This document shows positions 1 through 8,614 of a stretch of 64,000 nucleotides of DNA, in pieces; the first letter of the stretch is position 1, and every line of letters starts with the position of its first letter. The DNA is taken from NCBI GenBank assembly GCA_023393455.1, contig JAEWLJ010000002.1, positions 3,917 through 67,916 on the forward strand, given 5' to 3'. The notes under the pieces were generated by a model. That model was not told the DNA's origin, searched no databases, and saw only the letters and a program-made list of their open reading frames with translations. This DNA comes from Methanobacteriota archaeon (GTDB lineage Archaea; Halobacteriota; Methanomicrobia; Methanomicrobiales; Methanoculleaceae). The translations under genes were made by a program, and so were the position numbers.

Positions 1-405
1 AAACTGGAGACGTTTCTCCTTGAGCTGGGCAAAGGGTTCCTCTTCGAAGCGCGACAGAAGCGGCTTACCTTCGATGCCGACCACTACTTCGTAGACCTCG
101 TCTTCTACAATCGTATCCTCCGGTGTTACGTCCTGATCGACCTCAAAATTGGAAAGATTTCCCACAGCGACCTCGGCCAGATGCAAATGTATGTCAACTA
201 CTATGACAGGGAAGTCAAACTCGATGACGAAAACCCGACCGTCGGGATCATCCTGTGCAAAATCAAGAACGACGCACTGGTAGAGCTCACTCTCCCGAAA
301 GACGCCAATGTCTACGCTTCCCGGTATCAGGTCTATCTTCCCTCAAAAGAGGAACTCAAGAAAAGACTGATCGAATGGTCGAAAGACACGCCGGAGACAG
401 AGTGA
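1..405 (+). CDS. YhcG/DUF1016-type PDDEXK nuclease, C-terminal part (cut by window start)
   Basis: The reading frame is open from the first base and ends in TGA; only the last 134 residues are visible. They match the C-terminal nuclease domain of YhcG/DUF1016 proteins: FFxDLVFYN-like core (YFVDLVFYNRIL), then the strand with the DLK acidic/lysine pair, the LGQMQMYVNYYD segment and the VGIILC...ALVELTL motif. The same motifs occur in the full-length paralogue at 8791-9945. YhcG proteins are predicted DNases of the PD-(D/E)XK superfamily, found in defence islands and with restriction systems; the target is not known here. The usual E of ExK reads D (DLK), a conservative change. A hairpin terminator follows the stop. 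Confidence 0.85.
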   Translation, partial: KLETFLLELGKGFLFEARQKRLTFDADHYFVDLVFYNRILRCYVLIDLKIGKISHSDLGQMQMYVNYYDREVKLDDENPTVGIILCKIKNDALVELTLPKDANVYASRYQVYLPSKEELKKRLIEWSKDTPETE

Positions 406-455
406 TCGCATGATGATGCTGACCGGGTTCACCAGGGTCGCACGGGGCTGAGATC

Positions 456-477
456 GAGAGGGGGCAAAAGCCCTCTC
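456..477. terminator. Hairpin between convergent genes
   Basis: A 7-bp perfect stem (GAGAGGG / CCCTCTC) with an 8-nt loop lies between the rightward YhcG fragment and the leftward pseudogene. Its place between convergent reading frames fits a bidirectional terminator. There is no long T-run. Confidence 0.5.
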
Positions 478-990
478 AGTCCAGCGCGGGGACGGCGTCG
501 GCCCAGGTCTCGACCCTGCCTTTGATCGCGTCGTCCTGGTAGGACGAGAGCCGGACGGTCTTCCGGGTGAAGGTGACGTAGTAGTCGTCACTGGACGGGT
601 CGTGGCACTTGAGCTGAGCGTAGTAGGACTCGCGGGCGTTGTCGCGCTCGGCCACTCCGCCCATCGCGGTTGCGAAGGTCGCGTTGGCGAGGGCCTCCGC
701 GGCGTTCGCCTCATACGCAGCGATCGAGGGGGACTGCAGGGAGACGGTCCCGACCTTCTTGCCCTCGTCGTTGAGGAAGTTCACTCATCAAGGTGTAGTG
801 CTCGCGGTTCCGGACGATCGGGGCGATGGTCTCGCTGGCTTTGGTCGTATACCCGACGCACCCGAAGGGGTTGTCGTTGATGACGGCCTGGATGAGGTTG
901 GTGAACGCCGTTACGGTGGCAGATCGATGTCGTCATGAGGGACGTCCACAGCGGCAGGCTCTGCTGCCGGCCCCTTGCTGCAGGCGAGGT
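476..990 (-). pseudogene. Frameshifted gene for a hypothetical, possibly exported protein
   Basis: Three protein-like segments follow one another in three frames on the minus strand. The first runs from LACSKGPAAEPAA, the second carries TAFTNLIQAVINDNPFGCVGY and ends REHYTLM, and the third (from NFLNDEGKKVGTVSLQSP to the TGA at 476) starts within a few bases of where the second breaks off. Each join needs a single shift of frame, so I read this as one gene with two frameshifts. The first segment resembles a lipoprotein's mature start (LAC followed by a P/A-rich linker), but no signal peptide is clear upstream. Family not recognised. Confidence 0.5.
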
Positions 991-1084
991 TGAGCTCACC
1001 GGGTGAGGGAAGAGGCTGGGAGGCGGGATGGTGGCGGTGATCGTGAAGGCACTCGGCGGGGGATAACGACAATCCCTTTACCCT

Positions 1085-1309
1085 TTATTCTTCTCTCTCT
1101 ATCTCTTCGTCGTCGTCGGGTTCGTCTTCCGTATTCTCATCCTTTGCTTTCAGAACGCGATACAGGCGGCACGATAGGCGCCACCTCTGCCTCTCCTGCA
1201 AGGAGTGCGAATTTCCGTATAACGCATAGCCCTTCTGCCGTCTGGCGACAGAATAGATAACTGCAACGATGAGAAGGAGAGCACCACAGGCTCTGAGACC
1301 GCGGAGCAT
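1085..1309 (-). CDS. Small hypothetical protein with one TM helix and acidic tail
   Basis: A 74-residue frame begins at ATG with a hydrophobic helix (about residues 7-22, ACGALLLIVAVIYSVA), followed by a basic stretch and a strongly acidic C-terminus (DEPDDDEEIEREE). This arrangement suggests a single-pass membrane protein. No good ribosome site precedes the ATG and I recognise no family. It lies just downstream of a degraded membrane gene, so it could be a chance frame. Confidence 0.35.
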   Translation of the reverse strand: MLRGLRACGALLLIVAVIYSVARRQKGYALYGNSHSLQERQRWRLSCRLYRVLKAKDENTEDEPDDDEEIEREE

Positions 1310-1412
1310 TGGAGACTCTTGCCGGAGAATACCGTCGGCGTTTTTAGTGCGTTAGAGCGGCATCCTGCGCCTCCTTTCACCGGCCGGTCAAAAAGGAACT
1401 CTCCCACCCCCT

Positions 1413-1982
1413 TCACAGCGGGAAGATCGCGTACTGGATGTACCAGATATACTGCACCACGGGTATCCAGAAGTGGTAGCCCTCCCAGCAGCTGGTGGCG
1501 AATCGGAAGTCGACGACGACCTCCCAGGCGAGGGGGAAGAGCATCAGCACCGGGACCGCGTATGCGAGAAGGCGGGGGGAGGCGCGTTTCGTAAGCACGG
1601 CGGCGTAGAGCGCCGCGGTTCCGGCGAGGAAGATGCAGGTGAGGGTCGTGATGAACGTGACCTGTCCGCCGGGGTTGTTGCCGGCGATGACCTGGAGGAC
1701 GATGAAGATGAGCGGGAGATCGATGACCGCGAGCCAGAAGAGGGTTTTGAGGGATTCCCGCACCCCGTCGGCGTCGAGACCGGCGTGCTTGAAGGCGTAG
1801 ACCCCGATGACGAGCATCGGAAGGTAGGCCGGGGAGAGGTAGCGCATGTCGGGGATGATCCCGGGGCTTGCCGGCATCCCGGGAAGGGACCGGGCGTAGG
1901 TGAGCACCACCAGGACGGCGGCGAGGGCGAAGAAGGCGAGGAACCGTGCGTCGCGGGGGCTGATCGCGGTCAGAGAAGGGCA
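1413..1982 (-). pseudogene. Truncated polytopic membrane protein, copy A
   Basis: About 190 codons are open from just after a TGA at 1983-1985, with no good start. Four to five hydrophobic helices are visible (FLAFFALAAVLVVLTYA; LPMLVIGVYAF; FWLAVIDLPLIFIVLQVIAG; TFITTLTCIFLAGTAALYAAVL; LLAYAVPVLMLFPLAWEVVV), and the tail ends WYIQYAIFPL. The same last 99 residues recur in copy B at 3849-4148 with only scattered differences. The N-terminus appears to have been removed, and the frame upstream of the TGA belongs to a different remnant. Probably an integral membrane protein of unknown function, now broken. Confidence 0.6.
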
Positions 1983-2090
1983 TCACCTGGAGCTGCCGTT
2001 CCCCGTAGAGTTGCGACAGATGACCGCGTTGGCGACGGCCTCTGTCATCATCGCCTCCGGGACCTCACAGCGCACCGGCGCCTGTTGCCG
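1983..2090 (-). pseudogene. Remnant of a RecG-like HATPase_c_4 protein
   Basis: The minus-strand frame ending at this TGA contains CEVPEAMMTEAVANAVICRN followed by STGNGS. It aligns by eye with YEVPPEAVSEAIVNAVAHRD and SNAS in the neighbouring intact gene (2096-3598), which is the start of the HATPase_c_4 (RecG-like) domain. Only about 35 codons survive, and the frame runs directly into the membrane-protein fragment at 1413-1982. I infer a second, nearly erased copy of the DUF4062-HATPase gene. Confidence 0.5.
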
Positions 2091-2095
2091 GGTGG

Positions 2096-3598
2096 TTACG
2101 GCGTATCCCTTCCGGCAAGCAGGGTACGGCCCCTCTCAGTAACTCGGTACTTCTGGTTGCTGCTCCGGGGTCTGTCCGGGATGGTCATCTCGATTAACCC
2201 CGCCTGCATCAGTGGCTTCAGCACGGAGTTCCTGAACTTGGTGCGGTTTGTTCTCCCTGCGATGTCCATAAGTTCAGACATGGACGTCTCTGCCACACAG
2301 GTGCGCAACATTTCGACTTGGTCCTCACTTAGTCCCAACTTGGTCCCCACCTGGTCCCCTGTTTGAGCACCTATCATCCGGTTTCGCTTTGGGCGCCACA
2401 GAACCTGAACGAACTGCCCGCCGTTCTGCCGGAATTCCGGCGGCGGCAGGCCGGCCCGGGTACACTGCTCGATCATATCGAGGGTTCCGGTGCCGGCTTT
2501 CTCAATATATCGAGTCAGGAAGAGCGGCTCTGCAATGAGAGGGTTGCGCGGGATAGAGGGATGCGGGGCACGGAGCGCCTCGGGCGAAAGAGAGGGCGGC
2601 AGCTGGCCGGGATTCCACACCTCTAACCGATCGGAAAAGAGCATGACCTGAACTGAGGCATTCGAAGCATAGTCGCGGTGTGCAACAGCATTGACGATAG
2701 CCTCGCTCACAGCCTCCGGAGGGACCTCGTATGTCGCCGGTGCCGTAGGCCCCTCAGCCCGGGTGCCGATAGAGCAGGCAATCTTGGAGAGTACGAAGTC
2801 AAGCGATTGATCGACCAGCTCAAAGATAGTGCCCTTGTAAATCTGGTAGGAGGGAATGGGTTTATTCACCTCAGTGCCGTGGAAGTGAAGGCACTTGACC
2901 TCGGAGCTGGTGAGGAAACGCTGAGGCTGTTTACCGAATAGGAGCACAGCCGCGTTGTTGGGGAGACCCCTATCAAGCAGGTTAAGGTGCGCCAGCGCCT
3001 TATGTATCCCGGTATTGGGGCTGAGGGCATATCCCCGGCTTTGCTGAGCGCGGGAGAGAAACTCCCCGACCTTCTCCTGCGAGATATCATCGAGCGCAGC
3101 ATCGGCACATGTGGAGGCATCAAATGGGCGGGTCCGCAGTGTGCCGGTGTGGTCCAGGTGTTCGATAAGGCTGGCATAGACCTCCGCAGTCAACTCCGGC
3201 ACACTGCCGAAACGGCGGCGGATGAGCTGGCCGTCAATGTTGCGGAGAAGAGCAAGCACCTTTTGATCGCGCACTGAGTCATCGTTGCCTTTGACGAAGA
3301 CCAGGCGTTCTTTGCCTCCGGCAGTGGCACGATCAAACTCCCGTTCGGTGGGTGAGCGACCGTCGGTGTCCGCACGGCCATACTCGTTGCCAAGCAGGCA
3401 GAGGTAGATGCCACAGCGATCCACCTCTGCAAGGTAGGCCTCGTCCGGCCGGCGACCGGAAGCCGGCAGGTCTTCGAAGAGGAACACATCGTAAAAGCGG
3501 CGTAGCAGGGGGTCCTTCCTGATGTAATCGAAGAGTGCCCGCCGTTCTTCTGCGAGCTCCTTCTGTACGCTGCTGATGAAGATGCGGATGAAGGTCAT
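2096..3598 (-). CDS. DUF4062 / RecG-like HATPase protein, putative defence or regulatory protein
   Basis: 500 residues. Residues 1-110 form a DUF4062 domain (start TFIRIFISSVQKELAEERRAL, then CGIYLCLLGNEYG), which is related to TIR/SEFIR-like folds. About 150-410 matches the C-terminal part of 'putative DNA-binding/ATP-dependent helicase RecG-like' proteins, with the HATPase_c_4 signature EAIVNAVAHRDY near 300 and GTGTLDMIEQC near 380. The last 70 residues form a winged helix. In most relatives an AlbA_2 domain leads; here DUF4062 occupies that place. The ATG has only a weak upstream ribosome site (GGAGCGG). Likely role is stress- or phage-responsive control, but this is inference from domain company. 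Confidence 0.8.
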   Translation of the reverse strand: MTFIRIFISSVQKELAEERRALFDYIRKDPLLRRFYDVFLFEDLPASGRRPDEAYLAEVDRCGIYLCLLGNEYGRADTDGRSPTEREFDRATAGGKERLVFVKGNDDSVRDQKVLALLRNIDGQLIRRRFGSVPELTAEVYASLIEHLDHTGTLRTRPFDASTCADAALDDISQEKVGEFLSRAQQSRGYALSPNTGIHKALAHLNLLDRGLPNNAAVLLFGKQPQRFLTSSEVKCLHFHGTEVNKPIPSYQIYKGTIFELVDQSLDFVLSKIACSIGTRAEGPTAPATYEVPPEAVSEAIVNAVAHRDYASNASVQVMLFSDRLEVWNPGQLPPSLSPEALRAPHPSIPRNPLIAEPLFLTRYIEKAGTGTLDMIEQCTRAGLPPPEFRQNGGQFVQVLWRPKRNRMIGAQTGDQVGTKLGLSEDQVEMLRTCVAETSMSELMDIAGRTNRTKFRNSVLKPLMQAGLIEMTIPDRPRSSNQKYRVTERGRTLLAGRDTP

Positions 3599-3848
3599 GC
3601 CACCGCTCCTGGGGAGTTCATCGCAGATGCTCCTGTATGGGCCCGGCGAGCTCCGATCTTTTTGACTGTCACGTCTCCCCTCTATGTGCTCCTGGTTTCT
3701 GAGTATTTTCTCCGGAATGAAGATGAATCTAACGCTGATTCACGCCAGCAGGGTTGTTTGCTGCTATTGGAGTTAGATTCGATCCGAATTGCATTGATGT
3801 TACCGGTTTGCACCGCAGGGTGATGGCAAGGTGATATCCTCCCGCCCC

Positions 3849-4148
3849 TCAGAGCGGGAAGATCGCATACTGGATGTACCAGATATACTGCACCACGGGT
3901 ATCCAGAAGTGGTAGCCCTCCCAGCAGCTCGTGGCGAACCGGAAGTCGACGATGACCTCCCAGGCGAGGGGGAAGAACATCACTACCGGGACCGCATAGG
4001 CGAGAAGGCGGGGGGAGGCGCGTTTGGCGATGACGGCGGCATAGAGCACCATGGTCCCGGCGAGGAAGAGGTAGGTGAGGTGCGTGATGAACGTGACCTG
4101 CCCGCCGTGGCTCTGGCCGGCGATGACCTGGATGACGATGAAGACCAC
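3849..4148 (-). pseudogene. Truncated polytopic membrane protein, copy B
   Basis: The last 99 residues repeat the C-terminus of copy A (1413-1982): QVIAG, TFITHLTYLFLAGTMVLYAA, KRASPRLLAYAVP, ATSCWEGYHFWIPVVQYI and the same end AIFPL. Upstream of the GTG the homology stops abruptly and there is no N-terminal half, so this is a shorter relic. The two copies are in the same orientation and flank the DUF4062 gene, which suggests duplication or insertion in this stretch. Bases 3599-3848 between this relic and that gene hold nothing I recognise. Confidence 0.6.
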
Positions 4149-4183
4149 TCCACATAGATGAGCGGAGAAGAATCAAAAAAAGA

Positions 4184-4849
4184 TTAGAATGATTTTGTTG
4201 ATCCAGTGACGAGTTTGCCTTCATGATTGTATTCGCACTTGATGGCTCCCTTGAAATCTACACCCCTTCTGAGCTCCAGATGCCCCACGTAACGCTTCTG
4301 GGCGCCGGGGTTTAGCACACCCAGCGAGATCGTCTTGGTCGCCTTGAACTCTTTATGCTTCGAGTCTTTCGGCGTCATCTCGATGATCAGATTAAAGTTG
4401 AATGCCGGTTCCTCCCCTCTGTTCTCCACTATGCCGACCACCTCAATGGTCGGGTCGCTGCCCATCTGGAGCATCTTCGTGCTGTCGATGCTCACATAGA
4501 TGTCGGGTTTTCCTTTTTTAAGGGTCTTTTTGACGGTCGTAGCCTTATCTGCGGTCACCGTGATCGTGGAGTTGCTATCCATATATCCGAGCATCGTCAC
4601 GATGAGGTTATGTTTCCCTGCGGGAACGCTCGTCAGCGTGAGGGGTGCGGTACCCTTATATTCGCCGTCCAGATAGACGTCGGCACCCCAGGGGTCCGAT
4701 GAGATCACGGCGCTCCCATACTGGGCGGGCGTCGGCGTCGGCGTGGCCTTCCCCTGAGGGGATGAACCGGGCAGTTCTGAGGCGGTTGTACATCCGGCTG
4801 ATAACAGTGCGAGGATCAGTAGGCAGATGAGGGAGGCCTTGTATCGCAT
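4184..4849 (-). CDS. PEGA-domain lipoprotein
   Basis: 221 residues from the ATG at 4849 (an in-frame ATG three codons upstream is possible). Signal peptide MRYKASLICLLILALLSAGC has a clear lipobox (LSAGC), then a T/P-rich linker, then a PEGA domain at about 45-105 (SSDPWGADVYLDGEYKGTAP, followed by VPAGKHNLIV). The C-terminal 110 residues are an unassigned beta-rich domain (EVVGIVENRGEEPAFNFNL). A TATA box 26 nt before 4849 indicates a leaderless transcript. It is probably anchored outside the membrane and may bind surface glycans or protein partners. A decayed copy of its first 60 codons lies at 6512-6749. Confidence 0.85.
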   Translation of the reverse strand: MRYKASLICLLILALLSAGCTTASELPGSSPQGKATPTPTPAQYGSAVISSDPWGADVYLDGEYKGTAPLTLTSVPAGKHNLIVTMLGYMDSNSTITVTADKATTVKKTLKKGKPDIYVSIDSTKMLQMGSDPTIEVVGIVENRGEEPAFNFNLIIEMTPKDSKHKEFKATKTISLGVLNPGAQKRYVGHLELRRGVDFKGAIKCEYNHEGKLVTGSTKSF

Positions 4850-4872
4850 GAATAGCATACTGGCGCTTCCAT

Positions 4873-4884
4873 ACTTTAAAAGTT
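4873..4884 (-). promoter_or_regulatory. TATA box of the PEGA lipoprotein gene
   Basis: On the minus strand the sequence reads AACTTTTAAAGT, with its centre about 26 nt upstream of the ATG at 4849. That spacing is typical of an archaeal TATA box with transcription starting at or near the first codon. Confidence 0.55.
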
Positions 4885-5403
4885 ATTATTCTGCCCCGGG
4901 GATGAGCGTCTTACCTCGCCATTTCCGGGGGAGCAGGAGGGGCTTTAATTGTATTCTTGCGATCACGAACGAATAGTGTGAGAGTAAGTTTGCGGGAAGT
5001 GCTACGCTGCTTTCTCTGAGCGAGTTTATACCAACTATATTCATGATGGATATTATCATCCACCTGGCATTCGCATCAGCACCGCCACCACTCCGCCGGT
5101 CCCGGCCCTTGCAGCATTACAGCAGGTTACCGCAGAATTGCTGCACCGGCCGCGAAAATCAAGCGGCCGGGGAAGGCGCCGGATCTGACAGTACCCGTAC
5201 AGATAGAGAGACGCATTTCTCTCAGTACTAAAGTACAGCAAAACACGCATACGGTTCCCAACACCGGCTCCGGGGTGGGTGCGTGTGCGGGTGTGTGCGA
5301 AATCCGGAATGTTGGAATCGATCCCATGAATTCGCCGCCAGGGGGCGGAAACACCAATCGAACGTCATTTGATCGCCATTTGAGTGACATCCTCTGCTAC
5401 AAC
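4885..5403. other. Intergenic stretch without a recognisable gene
   Basis: About 500 nt between the divergent PEGA lipoprotein gene and the small zinc protein. I see no convincing reading frame, RNA gene or repeat here. Confidence 0.4.
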
Positions 5404-5625
5404 ATGCTGAAAACCGGTGCAAAGCGAGAGCCGGTGCTGCAAGAGCCGCTCCCCGGGATCCTCGACCACCGGACGTTTGCCCGGACGAAGGTCGAACTCA
5501 GCCGATGCGACGTCTGCGGGGAGAAGAAGGCGGTCTACCGCTCGCGGGAGGCGCGGGCGAGGGTCTGCGAGGGGTGTTATGCAAGAATGGTCCGGGAGTT
5601 GAACGGGTGGGCGGGGGTGAGATGA
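5404..5625 (+). CDS. Small zinc-ribbon protein
   Basis: 73 residues from the ATG at 5404; the frame is open further upstream, but that part has no protein-like character. Residues 35-62 contain CDVCG and CEGCY, two CxxC pairs about 21 residues apart that make a plausible zinc site, followed by a basic helix ARMVRELNGW. It may bind nucleic acid or protein. Immediately after the stop begins a cluster of short hairpin repeats (5638-5860). Family not named. Confidence 0.55.
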   Translation: MLKTGAKREPVLQEPLPGILDHRTFARTKVELSRCDVCGEKKAVYRSREARARVCEGCYARMVRELNGWAGVR

Positions 5626-5637
5626 ACGACTGGCGGG

Positions 5638-5860
5638 AGCGTAGCGAGCGGCAGGAGTTCGAGAAAACCCGGAGGGTTTTTGAGTGACGACGTTCCTAGC
5701 GGAGCGGAGTTCGAGCACCGAAGGTGCGAAGTGCGGTGAACGACGGGCCGAAGGGTGCGACGTTCCAACGGAGCAGGAGCACCCTTAGATGCGGGGCCGG
5801 AGTTTGAGAGACCCGCAGGGTTTCGAGTCTGGAGCGTGAGCACCGGAGGTACGATGATGC
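5638..5860 (+). repeat. Cluster of short hairpins with conserved linkers (locus A)
   Basis: A run of units in which a variable stem-loop is flanked by similar linkers. Stems include AAAACCC-GGA-GGGTTTT, CACC-GAA-GGTG and GACCC-GCA-GGGTTT. The linkers read GGCAGGAGTTCGAG, GGAGTTCGAG and GGAGCGTGAG on the left and CGAAG or CGATG on the right. Stem sequence changes from unit to unit while pairing is kept. The same linkers recur at 8329-8400 and, on the other strand, at 25135-25440. The repeats are non-coding. From here to about 6085 I see nothing else. Confidence 0.6.
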
Positions 5861-6085
5861 ACGTTTTCCCCGTTCGCTACCTCCGGACACGTTTCCAGGG
5901 CAGTTCCCCTGTCAGTCCGGGACAAGCGGTGCAGCGCCAAATGCACCGACCTGCCCGGCTGGTTCTATCGTGTCCGGCGTGCGGAACGAATGGGCCAACG
6001 TTCCGTGATTGGATGCAGGTCTTCGTAATGTTGATCTCCCTGTCCCGCTCCGGGGTGCCCGATGCCGTCGTCCCTGGGATAATTG

Positions 6086-6301
6086 TCAGGTTGAGGTGAA
6101 CATGGTGATTGTCGTCTCCGACCCATTCACCGGGGCTTCCTGATAATGGATCGGCAGCACGATCTCAAGCGGAAAGCGGGGGCATGCATCTGTGACGGTC
6201 TGATCGTTGCCGGGCGGCGGTTGCAAGATGCACCTGGCGGCCAGGAGAATCATGGCAATCGAGAATGCTACAAAGAGCCCGCCGACGGCCCGCATCTCCA
6301 T
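6086..6301 (-). CDS. Possible small single-TM protein
   Basis: 71 residues with an N-terminal hydrophobic helix (AVGGLFVAFSIAMILLAARC) and a short polar domain ending NGSETTITMFTST. Composition is protein-like, but there is no ribosome site, no recognised family, and the surrounding DNA is full of decayed genes. A second ATG two codons in is equally possible. Confidence 0.3.
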   Translation of the reverse strand: MEMRAVGGLFVAFSIAMILLAARCILQPPPGNDQTVTDACPRFPLEIVLPIHYQEAPVNGSETTITMFTST

Positions 6302-6511
6302 GCAGGGGTATCTTGAGGTTCGATCGCAAGAACCTGGTGCCGGGTGTTTTCAACGCGAGCCGGGTCGGATAGGGTATTCGCTGTATCAGGTGCCGTATGT
6401 TCAAAATTATCCTCCGTCAATTCAGGAGATAAAAGAGGGCCGGGAGGCAGTACTGTTTCGTGGACGAGCAGGGCATGATGATGAGATCGTTTGCACGGGA
6501 CGACAGGGGGT

Positions 6512-6749
6512 TCACCGGCCGGGAGGCGGCGATGGTCTTGCTTTTATTGTCGCAGCCTCCACCTTTGTGTACGTGCCCCTCTGTACCGGGGGTCTGATGC
6601 GATTACGACGATTCCCTATCTGGGGGTGGCCGTCGGTGTCAGTGTGTTTCTTCTTGAAGTGTTAAGCCGAACTGGTTTGCGGCGTTCGTGCATCCGGCCG
6701 AAAGCCGTGCGAGGATCAGCAAGCCGAGGGTGGAGGCTCAGTGTCGCAT
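6512..6749 (-). pseudogene. Decayed copy of the PEGA lipoprotein gene 5' end
   Basis: On the minus strand ATG CGA CAC is followed at once by TGA, then the frame reads LGLLILARLSAGCTNAA. This matches the signal peptide and lipobox of the gene at 4184-4849 (LICLLILALLSAGCTTAS). Further on, TPTATPR, a TAG stop and GIVVIASDP align with TPTPTPAQYGSAVISSDP of that protein. A further frameshift is needed to follow the PEGA domain. Two stops and a frameshift make it a pseudogene. Confidence 0.65.
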
Positions 6750-7162
6750 GAACTGTATGCTAGCGCTCTTATGTTTAATGCTTCTGCTTCTATCCCGCGA
6801 GTGAGTCCCTTATTTCACTGTTTTCAGAGGGAGAGGACGGGCCTGAGCACTTTTTGTAGGGATCTGGTGTCTTGAAGGCATTGTCATGGGGAGGCAACGT
6901 GGTGACCGAATAAGGAGCAGAGTTTGTACCGCCTGCTATGAGGGACCTGGCACACGGCAATCCATACTTGAGTGAGACAAGGAAATCAGTTAGATCCGGT
7001 AGGTCCATGTGCTCTGAGGGACACGAGTTATAAACTGGGGAGCGAGGACTTGATTTGATAAAGAGGACCTGAGTTACAGATAGATGTGAGCGGCAGAACG
7101 GGGAGTCTCATTCATGTGTATATTTCAAAAAGATAGTAGATTGTGAGAGATTTTGTTCTCAC
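6750..7162. other. Intergenic stretch without a supported gene
   Basis: About 410 nt between the dead lipoprotein copy and the pilin gene. A 72-codon minus-strand frame exists but has neither a ribosome site nor protein-like composition, and I do not call it. No repeats seen. Confidence 0.4.
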
Positions 7163-7594
7163 TTAAGCAGCAACCGTGAAGACCTTATCAAGGACAACCT
7201 GATCAGTACCGTCTGTGAAGTGTGCCACGACGGTAACTTGGTTTTGTTGTCCTGCAGCCAGTTTATACGAAGAGGAGCTACCCACCGCCCCACCCAGTGT
7301 ACCATCAGTTTCTGCGGTCGCCTCTGCATTATTGATGTGAACAGTAAACTGAGGAGCAGTGGCAGTCAAGAGACCCACATCCTTTCCACCAAAGAGTTTC
7401 ACTGTTACAATCGGCGTGTTATCCGCAGCAACACCTTGCGTTGCCGTTACAGTAACCTCTTTCTGGGGAGCGATATTGTCCGTCATTCCGAACACAAACG
7501 CCGCAATAACCGCAGCGAGGATCACCGTGATGGCGACCATGAGAATAACGCCGATGACCGGCGATACTGCTTCTTCATTCTTGAAGTTCATCAT
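7163..7594 (-). CDS. Archaeal type IV pilin (Pilin_N / DUF1628 family)
   Basis: 143 residues from the ATG at 7594, which is preceded by a ribosome site (GAGGTG). The N-terminus MMNFKNEEAVSPVIGVILMV is the classical archaeal class III signal: a short charged leader, then the conserved A-V-SPVIGVILMVAIT helix (about residues 9-36). The prepilin peptidase should cut just before the helix. The rest is a beta-rich head with T/V/A-rich sequence and no cysteines. Such pilins assemble into adhesion pili or related surface filaments. The gene is monocistronic, with a TATA box at 7659-7668. Confidence 0.9.
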   Translation of the reverse strand: MMNFKNEEAVSPVIGVILMVAITVILAAVIAAFVFGMTDNIAPQKEVTVTATQGVAADNTPIVTVKLFGGKDVGLLTATAPQFTVHINNAEATAETDGTLGGAVGSSSSYKLAAGQQNQVTVVAHFTDGTDQVVLDKVFTVAA

Positions 7595-7658
7595 ACACAC
7601 CTCTAGACTCCGCGCCCCGATGGGGCAGGCAGTCGATAAAATAAACTGATTTTGCAAG

Positions 7659-7668
7659 ATATATAAAG
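7659..7668 (-). promoter_or_regulatory. TATA box of the pilin gene
   Basis: CTTTATATAT on the minus strand lies about 70 nt before the pilin start codon. It would place the transcript start near 7638 and leave a leader that contains the ribosome site. Confidence 0.6.
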
Positions 7669-8614
7669 ATATTGGAGTGATTCTTTCCAGAATGATTTTA
7701 TGTCCCTGTCGTCGGTCGCATGAAAGAATCTTTCATAGAATACATAGTTTGCCGAAAAGAACCAACAGGCTCAGAATGCCGTTTTGTGGATAATACGAAT
7801 TCATCGGTATGCACATATAAAAAAGGCCCCCTTCCGGTGTGCCGCCCGGGTGCGGCAGGGTGGGGTGGTATGGTGGTTCGAGCGGGCCGGATCCGGGGCG
7901 ACGCGCAGTCGCAGCCGCTATGGGGAGAGGTGTCTGCGCACCGTGGCGCGGGACGGTGCCGTGGATCATGCGGGCGTTGAATGGAGATCGGTAAGACGGG
8001 AAACGGTACCCGGCTCCCGAACCCCGTTCACCGCCGAGGAACGTCCCGGATTCGCGGACGGTGATCCCGGAGAGGATCCCCTCATCCGGTCGCTCAGGAT
8101 AGGTGTCGGTGAAAGCAGACCCCTTCCCGGATCACGGAGATCGGCGGGAAGTGCGCATCTGGCACCCCAGGGATATCCAGGGTTTCGACCGGGGCATTCT
8201 CCTCTCCCAGTACTTCGCTAAAATGGCTGAGGTAGTCTTCAAGAGGTCGATCCATCGACTTCTCTTCGCGTTCTTCGCGCCTTCGCGTGAGTTGATAGGC
8301 GAAGATACCAATACGGTCTCACGCGAAGAACGCGAAGCCGCGAAGCGCGACTGGCCGAAAGGCAGGAACGTGAGCACCATCAGGTGCGAAGTCCGGTTTC
8401 CGAGTGCTGTCAACTCCTCGTTTCCGTATTGTACGAGGCTGCACTGCTCAGTCTCGGGTGCCGAAACGAGTGAAGTACTGTCTCCCGGGAACGTGGGCAT
8501 CGCAGTCTCCGGGGGCGGTAGAAGTGGCAGAGGGGCGGGGTCGTCCACGTTCCTAACGGTAGATGCTGCTCCGGTGCCCCGCCTCGACCGCAATCCGGGG
8601 CCGCTACTCCCGGG
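7669..8614. other. Long intergenic stretch with inverted repeats
   Basis: No gene is supported in this 950-nt stretch. It holds a GC-rich hairpin (TGCCGC-CCGGG-TGCGGCA, near 7839-7856). At 8265-8345 there is an imperfect inverted repeat with arms TTCGCGTTCTTCGCG and CGCGAAGAACGCGAA. At 8329-8400 there is one unit of the hairpin-with-linker repeats seen at locus A (GGCAGGAACGTGAG, stem CACC/GGTG, then CGAAG). Confidence 0.45.

Noticed and set aside
1473..2366. 297-codon plus-strand frame opposite the membrane relic
   Set aside because: Acidic, E/D/G-rich shadow of the GC-rich minus-strand frame; it crosses two unrelated relics.
5755..6099. 114-codon plus-strand frame after the hairpin cluster
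   Set aside because: It begins inside the non-coding repeat units and has no start signals or recognisable domain.
6790..7008. 72-codon minus-strand frame before the pilin gene
   Set aside because: No ribosome site, TATA box or family resemblance, and its composition is not protein-like.
7720..8221. Plus-strand frames in the long stretch after the pilin promoter
   Set aside because: Several overlapping frames of similar length with no ribosome site and biased R/G/P composition; more likely chance.
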